64,000 nt of DNA from Candidatus Nyctobacter psychrophilus. Its GTDB lineage: Bacteria; Vulcanimicrobiota; Vulcanimicrobiia; Vulcanimicrobiales; Vulcanimicrobiaceae. The translations under genes and the position numbers were made by a program. Shown piece by piece: positions 50,565 to 59,100 of this stretch. The notes under the pieces were generated by a model. That model did not search any database. It was given only the letters and a program-made list of their open reading frames with translations, and was not told the DNA's origin. Positions within the stretch are counted from its first letter, which is position 1. The number at the start of each line of letters is the position of its first letter. The DNA lies in assembly GCA_014305025.1 (NCBI GenBank), contig JACRTY010000049.1:1-64000 (forward strand), in the 5' to 3' direction.

Positions 50565-51674
50565 CTACGGTGACGCCGGCGCCGTGGGTGCTACGGCTTC
50601 ATTGAGGATGTAGTAGATGGCATCGCCCTTCCAATCGAACACCGTGAAGTGATTGGCGCCTTCCGCGAAATCGATTTCAGCGTCGCTTCCGAGCGCATGA
50701 AGTTCCTCTTTCAAGAGCGCCACCGGCCCATCGAGGTGGAACTGATCGCGCGTGCCGACGATGATGTGTATTTTATGGCGTAACTGCGGGCCGAGCGTGC
50801 TCCAATCTTCTCTGATGAGCGCTGCGATGTCGTAGTGCTGCTCCCAATAGCGCGCCACGGTGGGATCGATCAGTCCGGTGCGACGGTTAAAAAGCGGTTC
50901 AGGTTTGCCCTCGGCGCCGCGAGGGCTGAAGACGGCATCGAAAGACTCGAACTGCCGTTGCTTCCAGCCTGGTCCCGTCACGAATCGGCGCAGCGGCTCA
51001 CCGTCGACCGCATATTCACGACCGGCATCGTCCTTGAAAAAATTCTGCGGCGGCATGCGGGTGAGGTCAGGGCCGGTAAAGTCCCGAAAGTCTACCGGAT
51101 CCGGCGCAAGTGACCATTCACCGCCAAAACGATCGGGGTACGAGATCTGCAACCACAATGCGGACCAACCGCCGGACGAGTGGCCGCCCACAAATCGAGT
51201 CTCGGGAGTCCCGATCGCGCGAAAGCGCTTTTCTGTTTCCGGAATGAATTCCGTCGTCAGCGCCGTGCCCCACGGGCCATTGTTGGCCGAGTCCGCGAAC
51301 TCTTGATGCTCGTCGTTGAACATACCGTTGAGGAACACGACGATGAATTCGGCGTGCAAACGGCGCATGGCTCGCTGCCAGCGCAATTCATCGGACAGAT
51401 TGATCTGGCCCTCGCCGCCGAAGCCTTGAATCCAGTAGAACACGGGATAATGTTTCTGCGGATCTTTATAGTACGAATCCGGCAGTAGAACGTGCGCGTC
51501 GATTGACACGGGCTGTCCCCAAAACTGCGACAGCACGCTGCTACGCATCTGGACGTGCAAATACTGCGGTTCACGGGCCGCCGAGGAGGCCCGACCCACC
51601 AGGCTCAGAATGATGAAAAACACCGGCGCCAGCCGCCTGATCGGCGTCGCCTTAGGGGCCATCGTTGCGCTCAT
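50565..51674 (-). CDS. Secreted esterase (alpha/beta hydrolase, esterase D-like)
   Basis: 369 residues from ATG 51674, with a signal-like segment LAPVFFIILSLVGRASS. The alpha/beta-hydrolase nucleophile is Ser in FVGGHSSGGWSALWL, as in Fes/esterase D enterochelin-esterase-like proteins; the late EGANHFTVFDW block holds the likely His. The start overlaps the stop of a 50-residue gene (ATGA), so it is coupled to it. Substrate unknown: siderophore, lipid and polysaccharide esters are all possible. Confidence 0.83.
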   Translation of the reverse strand: MSATMAPKATPIRRLAPVFFIILSLVGRASSAAREPQYLHVQMRSSVLSQFWGQPVSIDAHVLLPDSYYKDPQKHYPVFYWIQGFGGEGQINLSDELRWQRAMRRLHAEFIVVFLNGMFNDEHQEFADSANNGPWGTALTTEFIPETEKRFRAIGTPETRFVGGHSSGGWSALWLQISYPDRFGGEWSLAPDPVDFRDFTGPDLTRMPPQNFFKDDAGREYAVDGEPLRRFVTGPGWKQRQFESFDAVFSPRGAEGKPEPLFNRRTGLIDPTVARYWEQHYDIAALIREDWSTLGPQLRHKIHIIVGTRDQFHLDGPVALLKEELHALGSDAEIDFAEGANHFTVFDWKGDAIYYILNEAVAPTAPASP

Positions 51675-51823
51675 TTGCGCAGCCAACGCCCGACGACGCG
51701 CATGATTTCCCGATTGCGCACGCGCCGGTAGAGCGCACGCGGATGGCCCGTCGCGGCGCGACCGACGGCGCGCCCCCACGCGGCCGATCGCGCCAGGCGG
51801 TAGAGGAACGACGTCAGGGCCAT
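51671..51823 (-). CDS. 50-residue basic protein between dppA and the esterase
   Basis: ATG 51823 to TGA 51671, 50 residues, strongly Arg-rich (MALTSFLYRLARSAAWGRAV, then RALYRRVRNREIMRVVGRWL). It begins 9 bp after the DppA stop and its own stop overlaps the esterase start (ATGA), so operon position and codon use both support a real gene. The amphipathic, basic helices suggest membrane or nucleic-acid binding. No family recognised. Confidence 0.6.
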   Translation of the reverse strand: MALTSFLYRLARSAAWGRAVGRAATGHPRALYRRVRNREIMRVVGRWLRK

Positions 51824-51832
51824 GGCGACCGT

Positions 51833-52666
51833 TCAGACCGGCGCGTTGGCCGCGCCGCCCAAACGGAAGGCGGCGCAGAAGGCGCGGAAGACCGTGCGGT
51901 AGTCGTCGTTGACGTAGCGCAGCGTCCGGCCGCCGATGCGTTGGAAGCCGGGGATCAGCTCGACGAAATCGGCGTTTTGCGTTCCGACGAAATCGATTTC
52001 GAGCGCGATCGGCGGCTCGAAGGTGAAGGGCCGCATGCGCGCGAGGTTTTGCATCGCCTCTCGCGCGGCGGCACGAATCGTTTCGCGCGCGCGAGCCGGT
52101 GAGAGGGAGTTGACGGAAAAACGGCCGATCGCTTCTTTGACCACGGCGGTCGCGATCCACGGCAACCGTTGGCGGGTGCGATCGCAGATCGTGCGATCGC
52201 CGGTCAGCAGCGCGACGGGAACCCCGTAGGTGCCGAGCACGGCGGCATTGAGCAGCGCTTCGCTGCAGCGCGTGCCGTTCACGCGAACGTCGTAGATCGT
52301 CTCGCCCGAATAGGTGTGGTCGAGCGCGCCGTCGATCTCGCCCGCGCCGGCGTGATAGCCGGTGAAGAAAGCGGCCGCGAAGCTCGAATCGATGCCCTCG
52401 GTCATGGAGAACGGCTTGCGGCTGCCGTAGATCATGCGCACGTCGTCGGGCAATGCGTCCCACGAAACGTTGCGCATGGAGGAGTGGGAATCGTTGACGA
52501 GCACATCGGTAGCGCCGGCTTCGCGCGCGCCGTCGATGGCCGCGCGCACTTCGAGCGACATCAGGTTGCGGTACTCGGGATACTCGGTCGCGTTCTTGGG
52601 ATCGACTTGCGTCCACGATGCGACCGCGGCCGTGCCTTCCATGTCGGCGCTGACATAGAGTTTCAC
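51833..52666 (-). CDS. DppA-type D-aminopeptidase (M55)
   Basis: 277 residues from GTG 52666, which overlaps the upstream stop (GTGA). The N-terminal VKLYVSADMEGTAAV places Asp8 and Glu10 as zinc ligands, as in Bacillus DppA. DVLVNDSHSSMRN and GYHAGAGEIDGALDHTYSG are further conserved blocks. M55 enzymes form decameric rings and release N-terminal D-amino acids such as D-Ala. With the S9 peptidase it suggests a peptide or peptidoglycan-fragment salvage role. Confidence 0.9.
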   Translation of the reverse strand: MKLYVSADMEGTAAVASWTQVDPKNATEYPEYRNLMSLEVRAAIDGAREAGATDVLVNDSHSSMRNVSWDALPDDVRMIYGSRKPFSMTEGIDSSFAAAFFTGYHAGAGEIDGALDHTYSGETIYDVRVNGTRCSEALLNAAVLGTYGVPVALLTGDRTICDRTRQRLPWIATAVVKEAIGRFSVNSLSPARARETIRAAAREAMQNLARMRPFTFEPPIALEIDFVGTQNADFVELIPGFQRIGGRTLRYVNDDYRTVFRAFCAAFRLGGAANAPV

Positions 52667-52950
52667 GTCGTTCTGCGCGCGTGTCGCGCCGGCGGCGGCG
52701 TCAGGGCGCCCGCCGGACGAGCGACCGCGCCCGCGTTCGCGGGCACCGGCGTTCCGCCGCCGACGCCGTTGCCGCCGGTTTGCGGAAGCACGGCGTCCCC
52801 TTGCTGGGCTTCGGGGCCGAGCGCTGCTCCGGTGACGCCCAAACCGATGCGCAGAAAATACCCGATGACGCCGAGCAGGACGGCCATCGCGACGATCACG
52901 ATCGGAACGTAGATGCGCGGTGGGAGACCGCGAGCGGGACCGGCTCTCAC
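52663..52950 (-). CDS. Small membrane-anchored protein with Pro/Ala tail
   Basis: 95 residues from GTG 52950 (TTG 52980 is an alternative). One membrane helix (IYVPIVIVAMAVLLGVIGYFL) is followed by a Gly/Pro/Ala-rich tail. Coupled to dppA by a 4-bp overlap. Divergent from the SprT-like gene. No family recognised. Confidence 0.55.
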   Translation of the reverse strand: MRAGPARGLPPRIYVPIVIVAMAVLLGVIGYFLRIGLGVTGAALGPEAQQGDAVLPQTGGNGVGGGTPVPANAGAVARPAGALTPPPARHARRTT

Positions 52951-52991
52951 GGGCAGGAAGGTTCGCGGGCTTACGGGCAAAGCCTCGACTC

Positions 52992-53531
52992 GTGCTTCTG
53001 GACCCGAGCGAACTCCAATTGCTTTTCGCGCAATACAACAACGAATGGTTCGGCGGCGAAGTCCCGGCACACCGCATCGCCTACAATGCGCGCTTCGCGA
53101 ACCTCGCCGGCCGGATCACCTATAAGCCGCCGCTGATCGAGCTGTCGCCCAAACACTTCAGCGAGCATCCCGAGGCGTTGCGCGAAACGTTACTGCACGA
53201 GATGATCCATGCCTGGCTGTTCGCGCGCGGCCAGAATCCCGGCCATACCGCGGCGTTCAAGAAGAAGATGCGCGAGCTTGGCTTGAGTTCGATTTATCAC
53301 GACCTCGGCAGTGCCGTGCCGCGCCGCGAGAGCGCCAAGCGCTTCATCCTTCGCTGCGAACGCTGCACGATGGAACTGCTGCGCAAGCGCAAGCCGCCGG
53401 CGCCGATCTCGTGCGGTCGCTGCAGCGGCCGTCGGTACGATCCACGCTATCCGCTGCGCGTCCTCGAAGTGGTGGAAGTACGCGACGTACCAGCGCCTGC
53501 CAAAGCGGCTCACGTGGTCACGCGCCGCTGA
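52992..53531 (+). CDS. SprT-like zinc metalloprotease-fold protein
   Basis: 179 residues from GTG 52992; an ATG at 52920 is possible but would overlap the divergent gene. The SprT motif LLHEMIHAWLF (HExxH) is followed by NPGHTAAFKKKM. The C-terminal zinc ribbon has CERC and CGRC pairs. SprT/Spartan proteins in eukaryotes cleave DNA-protein crosslinks; bacterial members are poorly known. Confidence 0.85.
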   Translation: MLLDPSELQLLFAQYNNEWFGGEVPAHRIAYNARFANLAGRITYKPPLIELSPKHFSEHPEALRETLLHEMIHAWLFARGQNPGHTAAFKKKMRELGLSSIYHDLGSAVPRRESAKRFILRCERCTMELLRKRKPPAPISCGRCSGRRYDPRYPLRVLEVVEVRDVPAPAKAAHVVTRR

Positions 53532-53543
53532 AAGCGTACGAGG

Positions 53544-53807
53544 TTACGGACACCGCGGCCAAATGGCCGCCGACCTGGCCGATGAGATACTGCCGACCTC
53601 GGCATTGCGGCCGTGCGTGCACACCTTGGTCATGAGGAACACCTTGTCGCGCATGTCGGGATGGCGTCCGAAGCGGCGCATCGGCATCGTTCCCGTTGCG
53701 GTCACCGCGACCGACGGCGTCTACAGTGCGGCCGCCGATAGTGGGCCGGCCGCGGCGGCACCGGCGGTTGTATCGATGAAGCGGCGGCGGGTTAGATCGT
53801 CAGGCAC
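53544..53807 (-). pseudogene. Remnant of a Tat-exported aldo/keto reductase
   Basis: A GTG at 53807, overlapping the larE stop, opens a frame with a Tat signal (LTRRRFIDTTAGAAAAGPL). A TAG at 53723-53721 follows, then reading resumes in the same frame: TMPMRRFGRHPD joined directly to MRDKVFLMTKVCTHGRN. That second block is a recognisable aldo/keto reductase core piece that normally lies well over 50 residues further on, so the middle is deleted; most of the C-terminus is also gone (stop 53544). This is a decayed gene. Confidence 0.7.
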
Positions 53808-54708
53808 GGGAAGTCTCCTCGACGGTGAGGCTGGTCAGGTCGATGACGTTGGACGCGGTCGGCAACGCCGCGACGCTGCCGCGCTCGTATCCGGCCAGAT
53901 CGAGCGCGACGTGGCGATACCCGGCGGCGCGAATGCCCGCCACGATCGGCTCGCGCGCCGCCAGCACGGCTTCGAGACGCTCGCTCGGCACTTCGATCCG
54001 CGCCACGTCGTCGTGGTGACGAACTCGGCAGTCGCGAAAGCCCGCCGCAATCAACACGTCTTCGGCCCGCTCGACGCGCTCGAGCAATTCGCGCGTGATC
54101 GCCGTTCCGGTCGGGAAGCGGGACGAAAGGCACGCGGCGGCGGGCTTGTCCCACACCTCGAGTTTCAAACGCTGCGCGAGGGCGCGAACGTCAGCTTTGC
54201 TGAACTCCGCCTCGGCGAGCGGGCTGCGCACGCCCCGTTCGGCTGCGGCACGGCGGCCCGGTCGGATTTCGGCGAGATCGTCGGCGTTGAGGCCGTCGGC
54301 GATGGTCGTGAAGCCGCGTTCGCGCGCGGCTTCGAGCAGGCGGCCGTACAACTCGCTTTTGCAAAAATAACAGCGGTCTGCCGGATTGGCCGCGTAGCGT
54401 TCGTCGGCGAGTTCATTGGTGCCGAAGAACTCGTGCCGAGCGCCGATGCGTCGCGCGAAGTCGCGGGCGGCGTCGCGTTCGCGCCGCGGCAAACTCGGCG
54501 ACTCGCCGGTGACCCCCAAAGCACGATGCCGGAGTTCCGCGGCCGCGACGGCGAGGACCAGCGCCGAGTCGACGCCCCCCGAGAAAGCGACGATGCATCG
54601 TCCGTACCCGCGAACGATGGCGCGCAGGCGGCGTTCCTTAAGCGCCAACGCGTCGTAGGACGGCCGGCCCGACGGCTTCACGAGCGGGGTATTCCCAGGG
54701 ACCCGCAC
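53800..54708 (-). CDS. larE: LarE-type ATP-dependent sacrificial sulfur transferase
   Basis: 302 residues. PP-loop SGGVDS at 43-48. CYFC at 113-116. The sacrificial-cysteine block KPAAACLSSRFPTG has Cys193, equivalent to the Cys that single-use LarE loses as dehydroalanine. LarE thiolates the nicotinic-acid precursor of the nickel-pincer cofactor of lactate racemase. larB, larC and larA are not in the window, so the partner enzyme is elsewhere or the role differs. Confidence 0.9.
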   Translation of the reverse strand: MRVPGNTPLVKPSGRPSYDALALKERRLRAIVRGYGRCIVAFSGGVDSALVLAVAAAELRHRALGVTGESPSLPRRERDAARDFARRIGARHEFFGTNELADERYAANPADRCYFCKSELYGRLLEAARERGFTTIADGLNADDLAEIRPGRRAAAERGVRSPLAEAEFSKADVRALAQRLKLEVWDKPAAACLSSRFPTGTAITRELLERVERAEDVLIAAGFRDCRVRHHDDVARIEVPSERLEAVLAAREPIVAGIRAAGYRHVALDLAGYERGSVAALPTASNVIDLTSLTVEETSRA

Positions 54709-54751
54709 GATTTTGCCCGCTTGCCCATTCTGCTGAGAAACGATCCGGTCT

Positions 54752-55576
54752 TTAGATGAGGTGCTGCGCGACCAAACTCGCGGCCGACAGCAACAGCACG
54801 ACGGCCAGCGTCCGGACCAGAGCCGGTGACGACAAGCGGCGCGCCGTGTCGGCCCCGAACTGCGCGCCGAGCACGCCCCCCGCCGCGAGCGGCAACGCGT
54901 AGAGCCAATCGATGTCGCCGGCGAGCCCGTGCGCGAGTAGACCGAAGGGGGACGAGAGCAGGATGATGAGTTGCGATGTCGCCGAGACGACGTGCGGCGG
55001 CATCAAAAAGCCGCGCAGCAGCAGCGGCACGATCAAAATGCCGCCGCCGATTCCGAAAAAACTCGAGATGAAGCCCGTCGTCACGCCCGCCGCCGCCGCA
55101 ATCGGCGTGCTTTCCGAATAGACGTACGTCGCATTCGTGAGCCGGTCGTGAAATTCGCGTGACTTCGCCCAGGGCAGCCGCGCCAGTCCTCCGCTCTCGT
55201 GGCGCCCGGTACCGCGACGTAGCAAGTCGACGCCGAACAGCGCGAGAATCACGCCGTAGGCGATATCGAATCCTTTGGTCGTGAAGTGTTGCAGCGCGAC
55301 GGCGCCCAGAACGCTTCCGGGGATGGCCAGTAACCCCATCGTGAAGGCCAGGCGCTTGTCGATGCGCCCCTGTCGCCAGAAGCTGATCGAGGCACTGGCA
55401 ACGTTGGCCGTCACCAGGAACAGCGACGTGCCCGCCGTCAAGGTCGGCGGAAGATGGAAGAACAGCCGTAGAATCGGAATGACGAGGAACCCGCCGCCGA
55501 GCCCGACGATCGATCCGAGAAAACTCGCGGCTATCCCGGCGACGAACAGTGCGGACGATAGCCCCGCGGCGTGCAA
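54752..55576 (-). CDS. TauE/SafE family sulfite/anion exporter
   Basis: 274 residues with about eight helices. The duplicated glycine-rich blocks FLGSIVGLGGGFLVIPILRL (first half) and ISSFFGIGGGILIVPLLL (second half) define the family. Such proteins move sulfite, sulfoacetate or other small anions out of the cell. Its place beside larE, which releases and uses sulfur, may be meaningful but could be chance. Confidence 0.9.
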   Translation of the reverse strand: MHAAGLSSALFVAGIAASFLGSIVGLGGGFLVIPILRLFFHLPPTLTAGTSLFLVTANVASASISFWRQGRIDKRLAFTMGLLAIPGSVLGAVALQHFTTKGFDIAYGVILALFGVDLLRRGTGRHESGGLARLPWAKSREFHDRLTNATYVYSESTPIAAAAGVTTGFISSFFGIGGGILIVPLLLRGFLMPPHVVSATSQLIILLSSPFGLLAHGLAGDIDWLYALPLAAGGVLGAQFGADTARRLSSPALVRTLAVVLLLSAASLVAQHLI

Positions 55577-55594
55577 GCCTTCGAACGTCTTTAG

Positions 55595-56155
55595 TTACTG
55601 GACGCGGCCGATGTAGCGCCGGTCGCGCGTGTCGATGCGAATCACGTCGCCCGGATTGACGAACAGCGGGACGCCGACGGTCGCCCCGGTTTCGAGTTTG
55701 GCCGGTTTCGTCGTACCGGTCGCGGTGTCGCCTTTGAAGCCCGGGTCCGTTTCCTCGACGCGCAACTCGACATGGGCCGGAAGGTCGACGCCGATCGGAA
55801 CCGCGTCGTGAAACTGCACGTCGATCTTCATGCCGTCTTTGAGGAAGTCGGCCGGATCCCCGATCAGATCCCGCTGCAACGTGACGTTCTCGAATGACTC
55901 GTTATCCATGAAATGATAGCCGTCCGCGTCGTTGTAGAGCATCTGCATCTCGCGATTGTCGACGGTCGCGCGCTCGAGTTTTTCGCCGGCCCGAAACGTC
56001 CGCTCCACGGTCGCCCCCGTTCTCACGTTCTTCAGGCGCGTGCGCACGAACGCCGAGCCCTTCCCCGGTTTGACGTGTAAAAACTCGACGACCGTCCACA
56101 ACTGCCCCTCGATGATGATGGTTACGCCGTTGCGGAAGTCGTTGGAGGAAATCAT
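55595..56155 (-). CDS. efp: Translation elongation factor P
   Basis: 186 residues, full length. The loop that contacts the P-site tRNA reads VKPGKGSAFVRTRL, with the lysine that is modified in some bacteria at PGKG. The OB-fold C-terminal domain ends in RIDTRDRRYIGRVQ. EF-P relieves stalling at polyproline stretches, which are frequent in the secreted proteins of this window. No modification enzyme gene is near. Confidence 0.97.
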   Translation of the reverse strand: MISSNDFRNGVTIIIEGQLWTVVEFLHVKPGKGSAFVRTRLKNVRTGATVERTFRAGEKLERATVDNREMQMLYNDADGYHFMDNESFENVTLQRDLIGDPADFLKDGMKIDVQFHDAVPIGVDLPAHVELRVEETDPGFKGDTATGTTKPAKLETGATVGVPLFVNPGDVIRIDTRDRRYIGRVQ

Positions 56156-56192
56156 GTCGGGCGCTTCCGTTAGGCACGCTGCCGCAGCGCGC

Positions 56193-56882
56193 CTACCGTC
56201 TCCGGAGCGATAGGCGGTTCTCGCTGCCGCTCACGAGCCGCCCGATGTTCTGCCGGTGGCGCCACAGGATCACGGCGCTCGCCGCCGCCGCGAAGATCCA
56301 CGCATTCGGCCCGACATTGCGTAGTGTGAGTCCGAGGATCACCCCCACGACGAGCGTGCCGAGCATGGAGCCGAGCGACGAGAATCCGAGCGGGATGACG
56401 ACGGCAAGCCACACGAGGATGAACGCGACGCCGCTTTCCCACGATAGCGCGAACGCGGCACCGAGGAAGGTCGCCACGCCTTTGCCGCCGCGAAAACGCA
56501 GCCACGGCGTATAGCAGTGACCGAGAATGGCCGCCAGTCCCGCAAGCGGCGCGACGGTCGCGGTCACGATCGTGACGTGCGCGTGGGCCCCGATGCGTTG
56601 CACCTCGGGCGGCGCAACGTAGAAAACGTGGTTGGCCGCTGCCACGACGGCGGCTGCACCTTTGAGCGCGTCGAGCAGTAGAACGGCGATGCCGGCTTTG
56701 CGTCCCAGCGTCCGCAAGGCGTTCGCCGCGCCGATATTGCCTGAGCCGACGGCGCGAATGTCGTGTCCGAAGAACATGCGGCCGACGATCAAACCGAAGG
56801 GAATGGTGCCGACCACGAACCCGAAAACGAGATACGGCCAAACGGGCGCGGCGATGAAAACCGAGATGCCGAGATCGTTCAC
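56193..56882 (-). CDS. plsY: Glycerol-3-phosphate acyltransferase PlsY
   Basis: 229 residues with about five helices. The three conserved PlsY motifs are visible: VGSGNIGAANALRTLG, RFRGGKGVATFLGA, and the later GHCYTPWLRF region that precedes the second. It transfers acyl from acyl-phosphate to glycerol-3-phosphate in phospholipid synthesis. The C-terminus is somewhat longer and Arg-rich. Overlaps der by 4 bp. Confidence 0.95.
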   Translation of the reverse strand: MNDLGISVFIAAPVWPYLVFGFVVGTIPFGLIVGRMFFGHDIRAVGSGNIGAANALRTLGRKAGIAVLLLDALKGAAAVVAAANHVFYVAPPEVQRIGAHAHVTIVTATVAPLAGLAAILGHCYTPWLRFRGGKGVATFLGAAFALSWESGVAFILVWLAVVIPLGFSSLGSMLGTLVVGVILGLTLRNVGPNAWIFAAAASAVILWRHRQNIGRLVSGSENRLSLRRR

Positions 56883-58252
56883 TGCGCTGCCGGGTCGTCG
56901 TCGCGGCGCGGCCGGAACTCGAGGCCGAGCGGCACACCTTCGAAATCGAAATGCGCGCGCAGCGTGTTTTCCAAAAACCGCTGGTAACTCGACGAGACTA
57001 AGTCGGGATCGTTGCAGTGGAAGATGAAGAGCGGCGGGTGCGTTGCAACCTGCGCGGCGTAGTAGATGCGCAAGGGTTTCCCGCCACGCTGCGGCGCGGG
57101 GTGCGCGTAGACCGCGTCGCGTACGATGCCGTTGAGTTGCGGGGTCGCAACGCGGCGATCGAGATTCGTCGCAACCCGCATGACCAGCGGCATGAGACTA
57201 CCGAGGCGTCGCTTCGTCAACGCCGATAGGAACGTCACGGGCGCAAACGCGGCGAAGGGCATCTGCTCGTGGATGATGCCGGTCAACTCGCCTTGCGAAA
57301 ACTCGCCGTCCTGCTGCAGCGCAAGGTCCCACTTGTTGGCGACGATGATCAGCCCTTTACGTTCCTCGAGGACGATGCCCGCCAGGCGCCGATCTTGATC
57401 GAGAACGCCCGCCAGCGAGTCGATGACCAGAATCGCGATGTCGCAGCGCGCGATTGCGCCGAGCGACCGCAATGAAGCGTAATACTCGATCGCACCGTGG
57501 TGCTTGGTTTTGCGCCACACCCCCGCCGTATCGATCAGCCGGATGCGATGTTCGTGGAACGTGAACAGCGTGTCGATCGCATCGCGGGTCGTGCCGGGTG
57601 CATCGGCGACGATGGCGCGTTCTTCGCCGAGCAGAGCATTGAGCAGCGACGACTTCCCGACGTTCGGACGCCCGACGATGGCAAGGGCCAGTTCGCTTTC
57701 CGCGACGGGCAAAGCATCCTCGGACGGCAATCGCTCGACGATCGCATCGAGCAGATCGCCCGTGCCCTCGCCGTGCAACGCCGAGACGACGATCGGTTCT
57801 CCGAACCCCAAACGCGCGAATTCTCCGGGAATCTGCGCCCGTACGCGTTCGGATTCAGCTTTGTTCGCCACCAGGATGACGGGATGCCGGGTGCGGCGCA
57901 TGATGTTGACGACGTCGTCGTCGAGCGGCGACATGCCGGCCGCCCCGTCCACGACGAAGACGATGACGTCGGCTTCGGTAGCCGCGATTTGGGCTTGCGC
58001 GCGCGTGCGCCGCACGAGGCCGTCCGGGTCGTCCGCTGCGGGATCGATTCCGGCCGTGTCGACGAGCGTGAAGGTTCGTCCGCGCCAATCGGTGAGCGCA
58101 TACAGGCGGTCGCGCGTGACCCCGGGCGTGCCTTCGACGATCGCGAGGCGCTTGCCGATCAAGCGATTGAATAGTGCGCTCTTGCCGACGTTGGGACGCC
58201 CGACGATCGCAACGATCGCGGGCCGCACCTTCGCAGCAACTTCAGACGTCAT
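56879..58252 (-). CDS. der: Ribosome-associated GTPase Der (EngA)
   Basis: 457 residues from ATG 58252. Two tandem GTPase domains with P-loops GRPNVGKSALFN and GRPNVGKSSLLN, DTAG motifs, and NKAE and NKWD as G4 motifs. A KH-like C-terminal domain follows. Der is needed for 50S subunit maturation. The der-plsY pairing is common in many bacteria. Confidence 0.97.
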   Translation of the reverse strand: MTSEVAAKVRPAIVAIVGRPNVGKSALFNRLIGKRLAIVEGTPGVTRDRLYALTDWRGRTFTLVDTAGIDPAADDPDGLVRRTRAQAQIAATEADVIVFVVDGAAGMSPLDDDVVNIMRRTRHPVILVANKAESERVRAQIPGEFARLGFGEPIVVSALHGEGTGDLLDAIVERLPSEDALPVAESELALAIVGRPNVGKSSLLNALLGEERAIVADAPGTTRDAIDTLFTFHEHRIRLIDTAGVWRKTKHHGAIEYYASLRSLGAIARCDIAILVIDSLAGVLDQDRRLAGIVLEERKGLIIVANKWDLALQQDGEFSQGELTGIIHEQMPFAAFAPVTFLSALTKRRLGSLMPLVMRVATNLDRRVATPQLNGIVRDAVYAHPAPQRGGKPLRIYYAAQVATHPPLFIFHCNDPDLVSSSYQRFLENTLRAHFDFEGVPLGLEFRPRRDDDPAAQ

Positions 58253-58288
58253 CCGGCCATCGTTCGCCGCACGGGGCTGCGCAACCGC

Positions 58289-59086
58289 GTGGCGAAATGC
58301 GAGCGCGTGAGGTACGGGGGGTTCTTGCATTTCGCCGGTGCCGCGGCGCTGATGTGCGGTGCTGCGGCCCTGGCCGTGCCGGCCGCACGAGCCGAGATGC
58401 CCGCGGGCGCCGTCTACGTCACGACCTTACCGAGCGGCGCCGACATTTTCGTCGACGGCACGTACGTCGGACGCTCTCCGGCGCTCGTCGGCGGACTGGG
58501 ACGGGGACGGCATGCCCTGACGTTGACGAAGACCGGCTGGGCGGTCGCGAACGTGGACATCTCGATTTTGGTGGGTTCGATCATCATGTCGAGCACACGG
58601 TTATCGCCGGGTCCGCGCGCGTATAGCGGCGATGCGGACGGTTCGGTCGTGTTGCGCGGCGTACCCCAAGGTGCGAGCTTCACCCTCGACGGGCTGCCGC
58701 TCGTCCCGACCTCGCAACCGGTGTCGTTACCGCCCGGTCAACATCACATCACGATGAAAACGGTGCAGGGCAAAACGTCGCGGCAGATCGACGTCGTGCC
58801 CGAGACGACGACCGAGATCGTACTGCAAGATCCCAAAGCGGTGCAGGCGCACACGTCGATCATTGCTCCGGCCGAAGACTATCTACCGACCGACGCTTTT
58901 ACGGTCAGCGGAAAAAAAATCGTCGTGCGCTATGCAAATCACAGCGTCGTCGGACATATCGGCGACGCGACGTTGCGGGTCGACGGCGCGCAAGCGACGT
59001 TCGATGCGGCGCCGGACGTGATTGGCGGTCGTCTCTATCTGCCGCTCGTTCTGTTGGAAAAGTTGGCCGGAGACACGGAGAAGTAA
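58289..59086 (+). CDS. Exported PEGA-domain protein with C-terminal stalk-like domain
   Basis: 265 residues. Signal peptide (MCGAAALAVPAARA). A PEGA domain follows (YVTTLPSGADIFVDGTYVGRSPA...GRHALTLTKTGW), then a second PEGA-like repeat (VVLRGVPQGASFTLDGLPL). The C-terminal segment (HIGDATLRVDGAQATFDAAP then GGRLYLPLVLLEKLAG) resembles the copper-amine-oxidase-N stalk domain. It is probably a cell-surface structural protein. Divergent from der, upstream of miaB. Confidence 0.78.
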   Translation: MAKCERVRYGGFLHFAGAAALMCGAAALAVPAARAEMPAGAVYVTTLPSGADIFVDGTYVGRSPALVGGLGRGRHALTLTKTGWAVANVDISILVGSIIMSSTRLSPGPRAYSGDADGSVVLRGVPQGASFTLDGLPLVPTSQPVSLPPGQHHITMKTVQGKTSRQIDVVPETTTEIVLQDPKAVQAHTSIIAPAEDYLPTDAFTVSGKKIVVRYANHSVVGHIGDATLRVDGAQATFDAAPDVIGGRLYLPLVLLEKLAGDTEK

Positions 59087-59100
59087 CCGCCCGGGCGGAC

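Noticed and set aside
50565-52616. Apparent 683-residue fusion ending in the esterase
   Set aside because: The first 310 codons are an Arg-rich shadow of dppA and the 50-residue gene; the esterase has its own start and signal-like segment at 51674.
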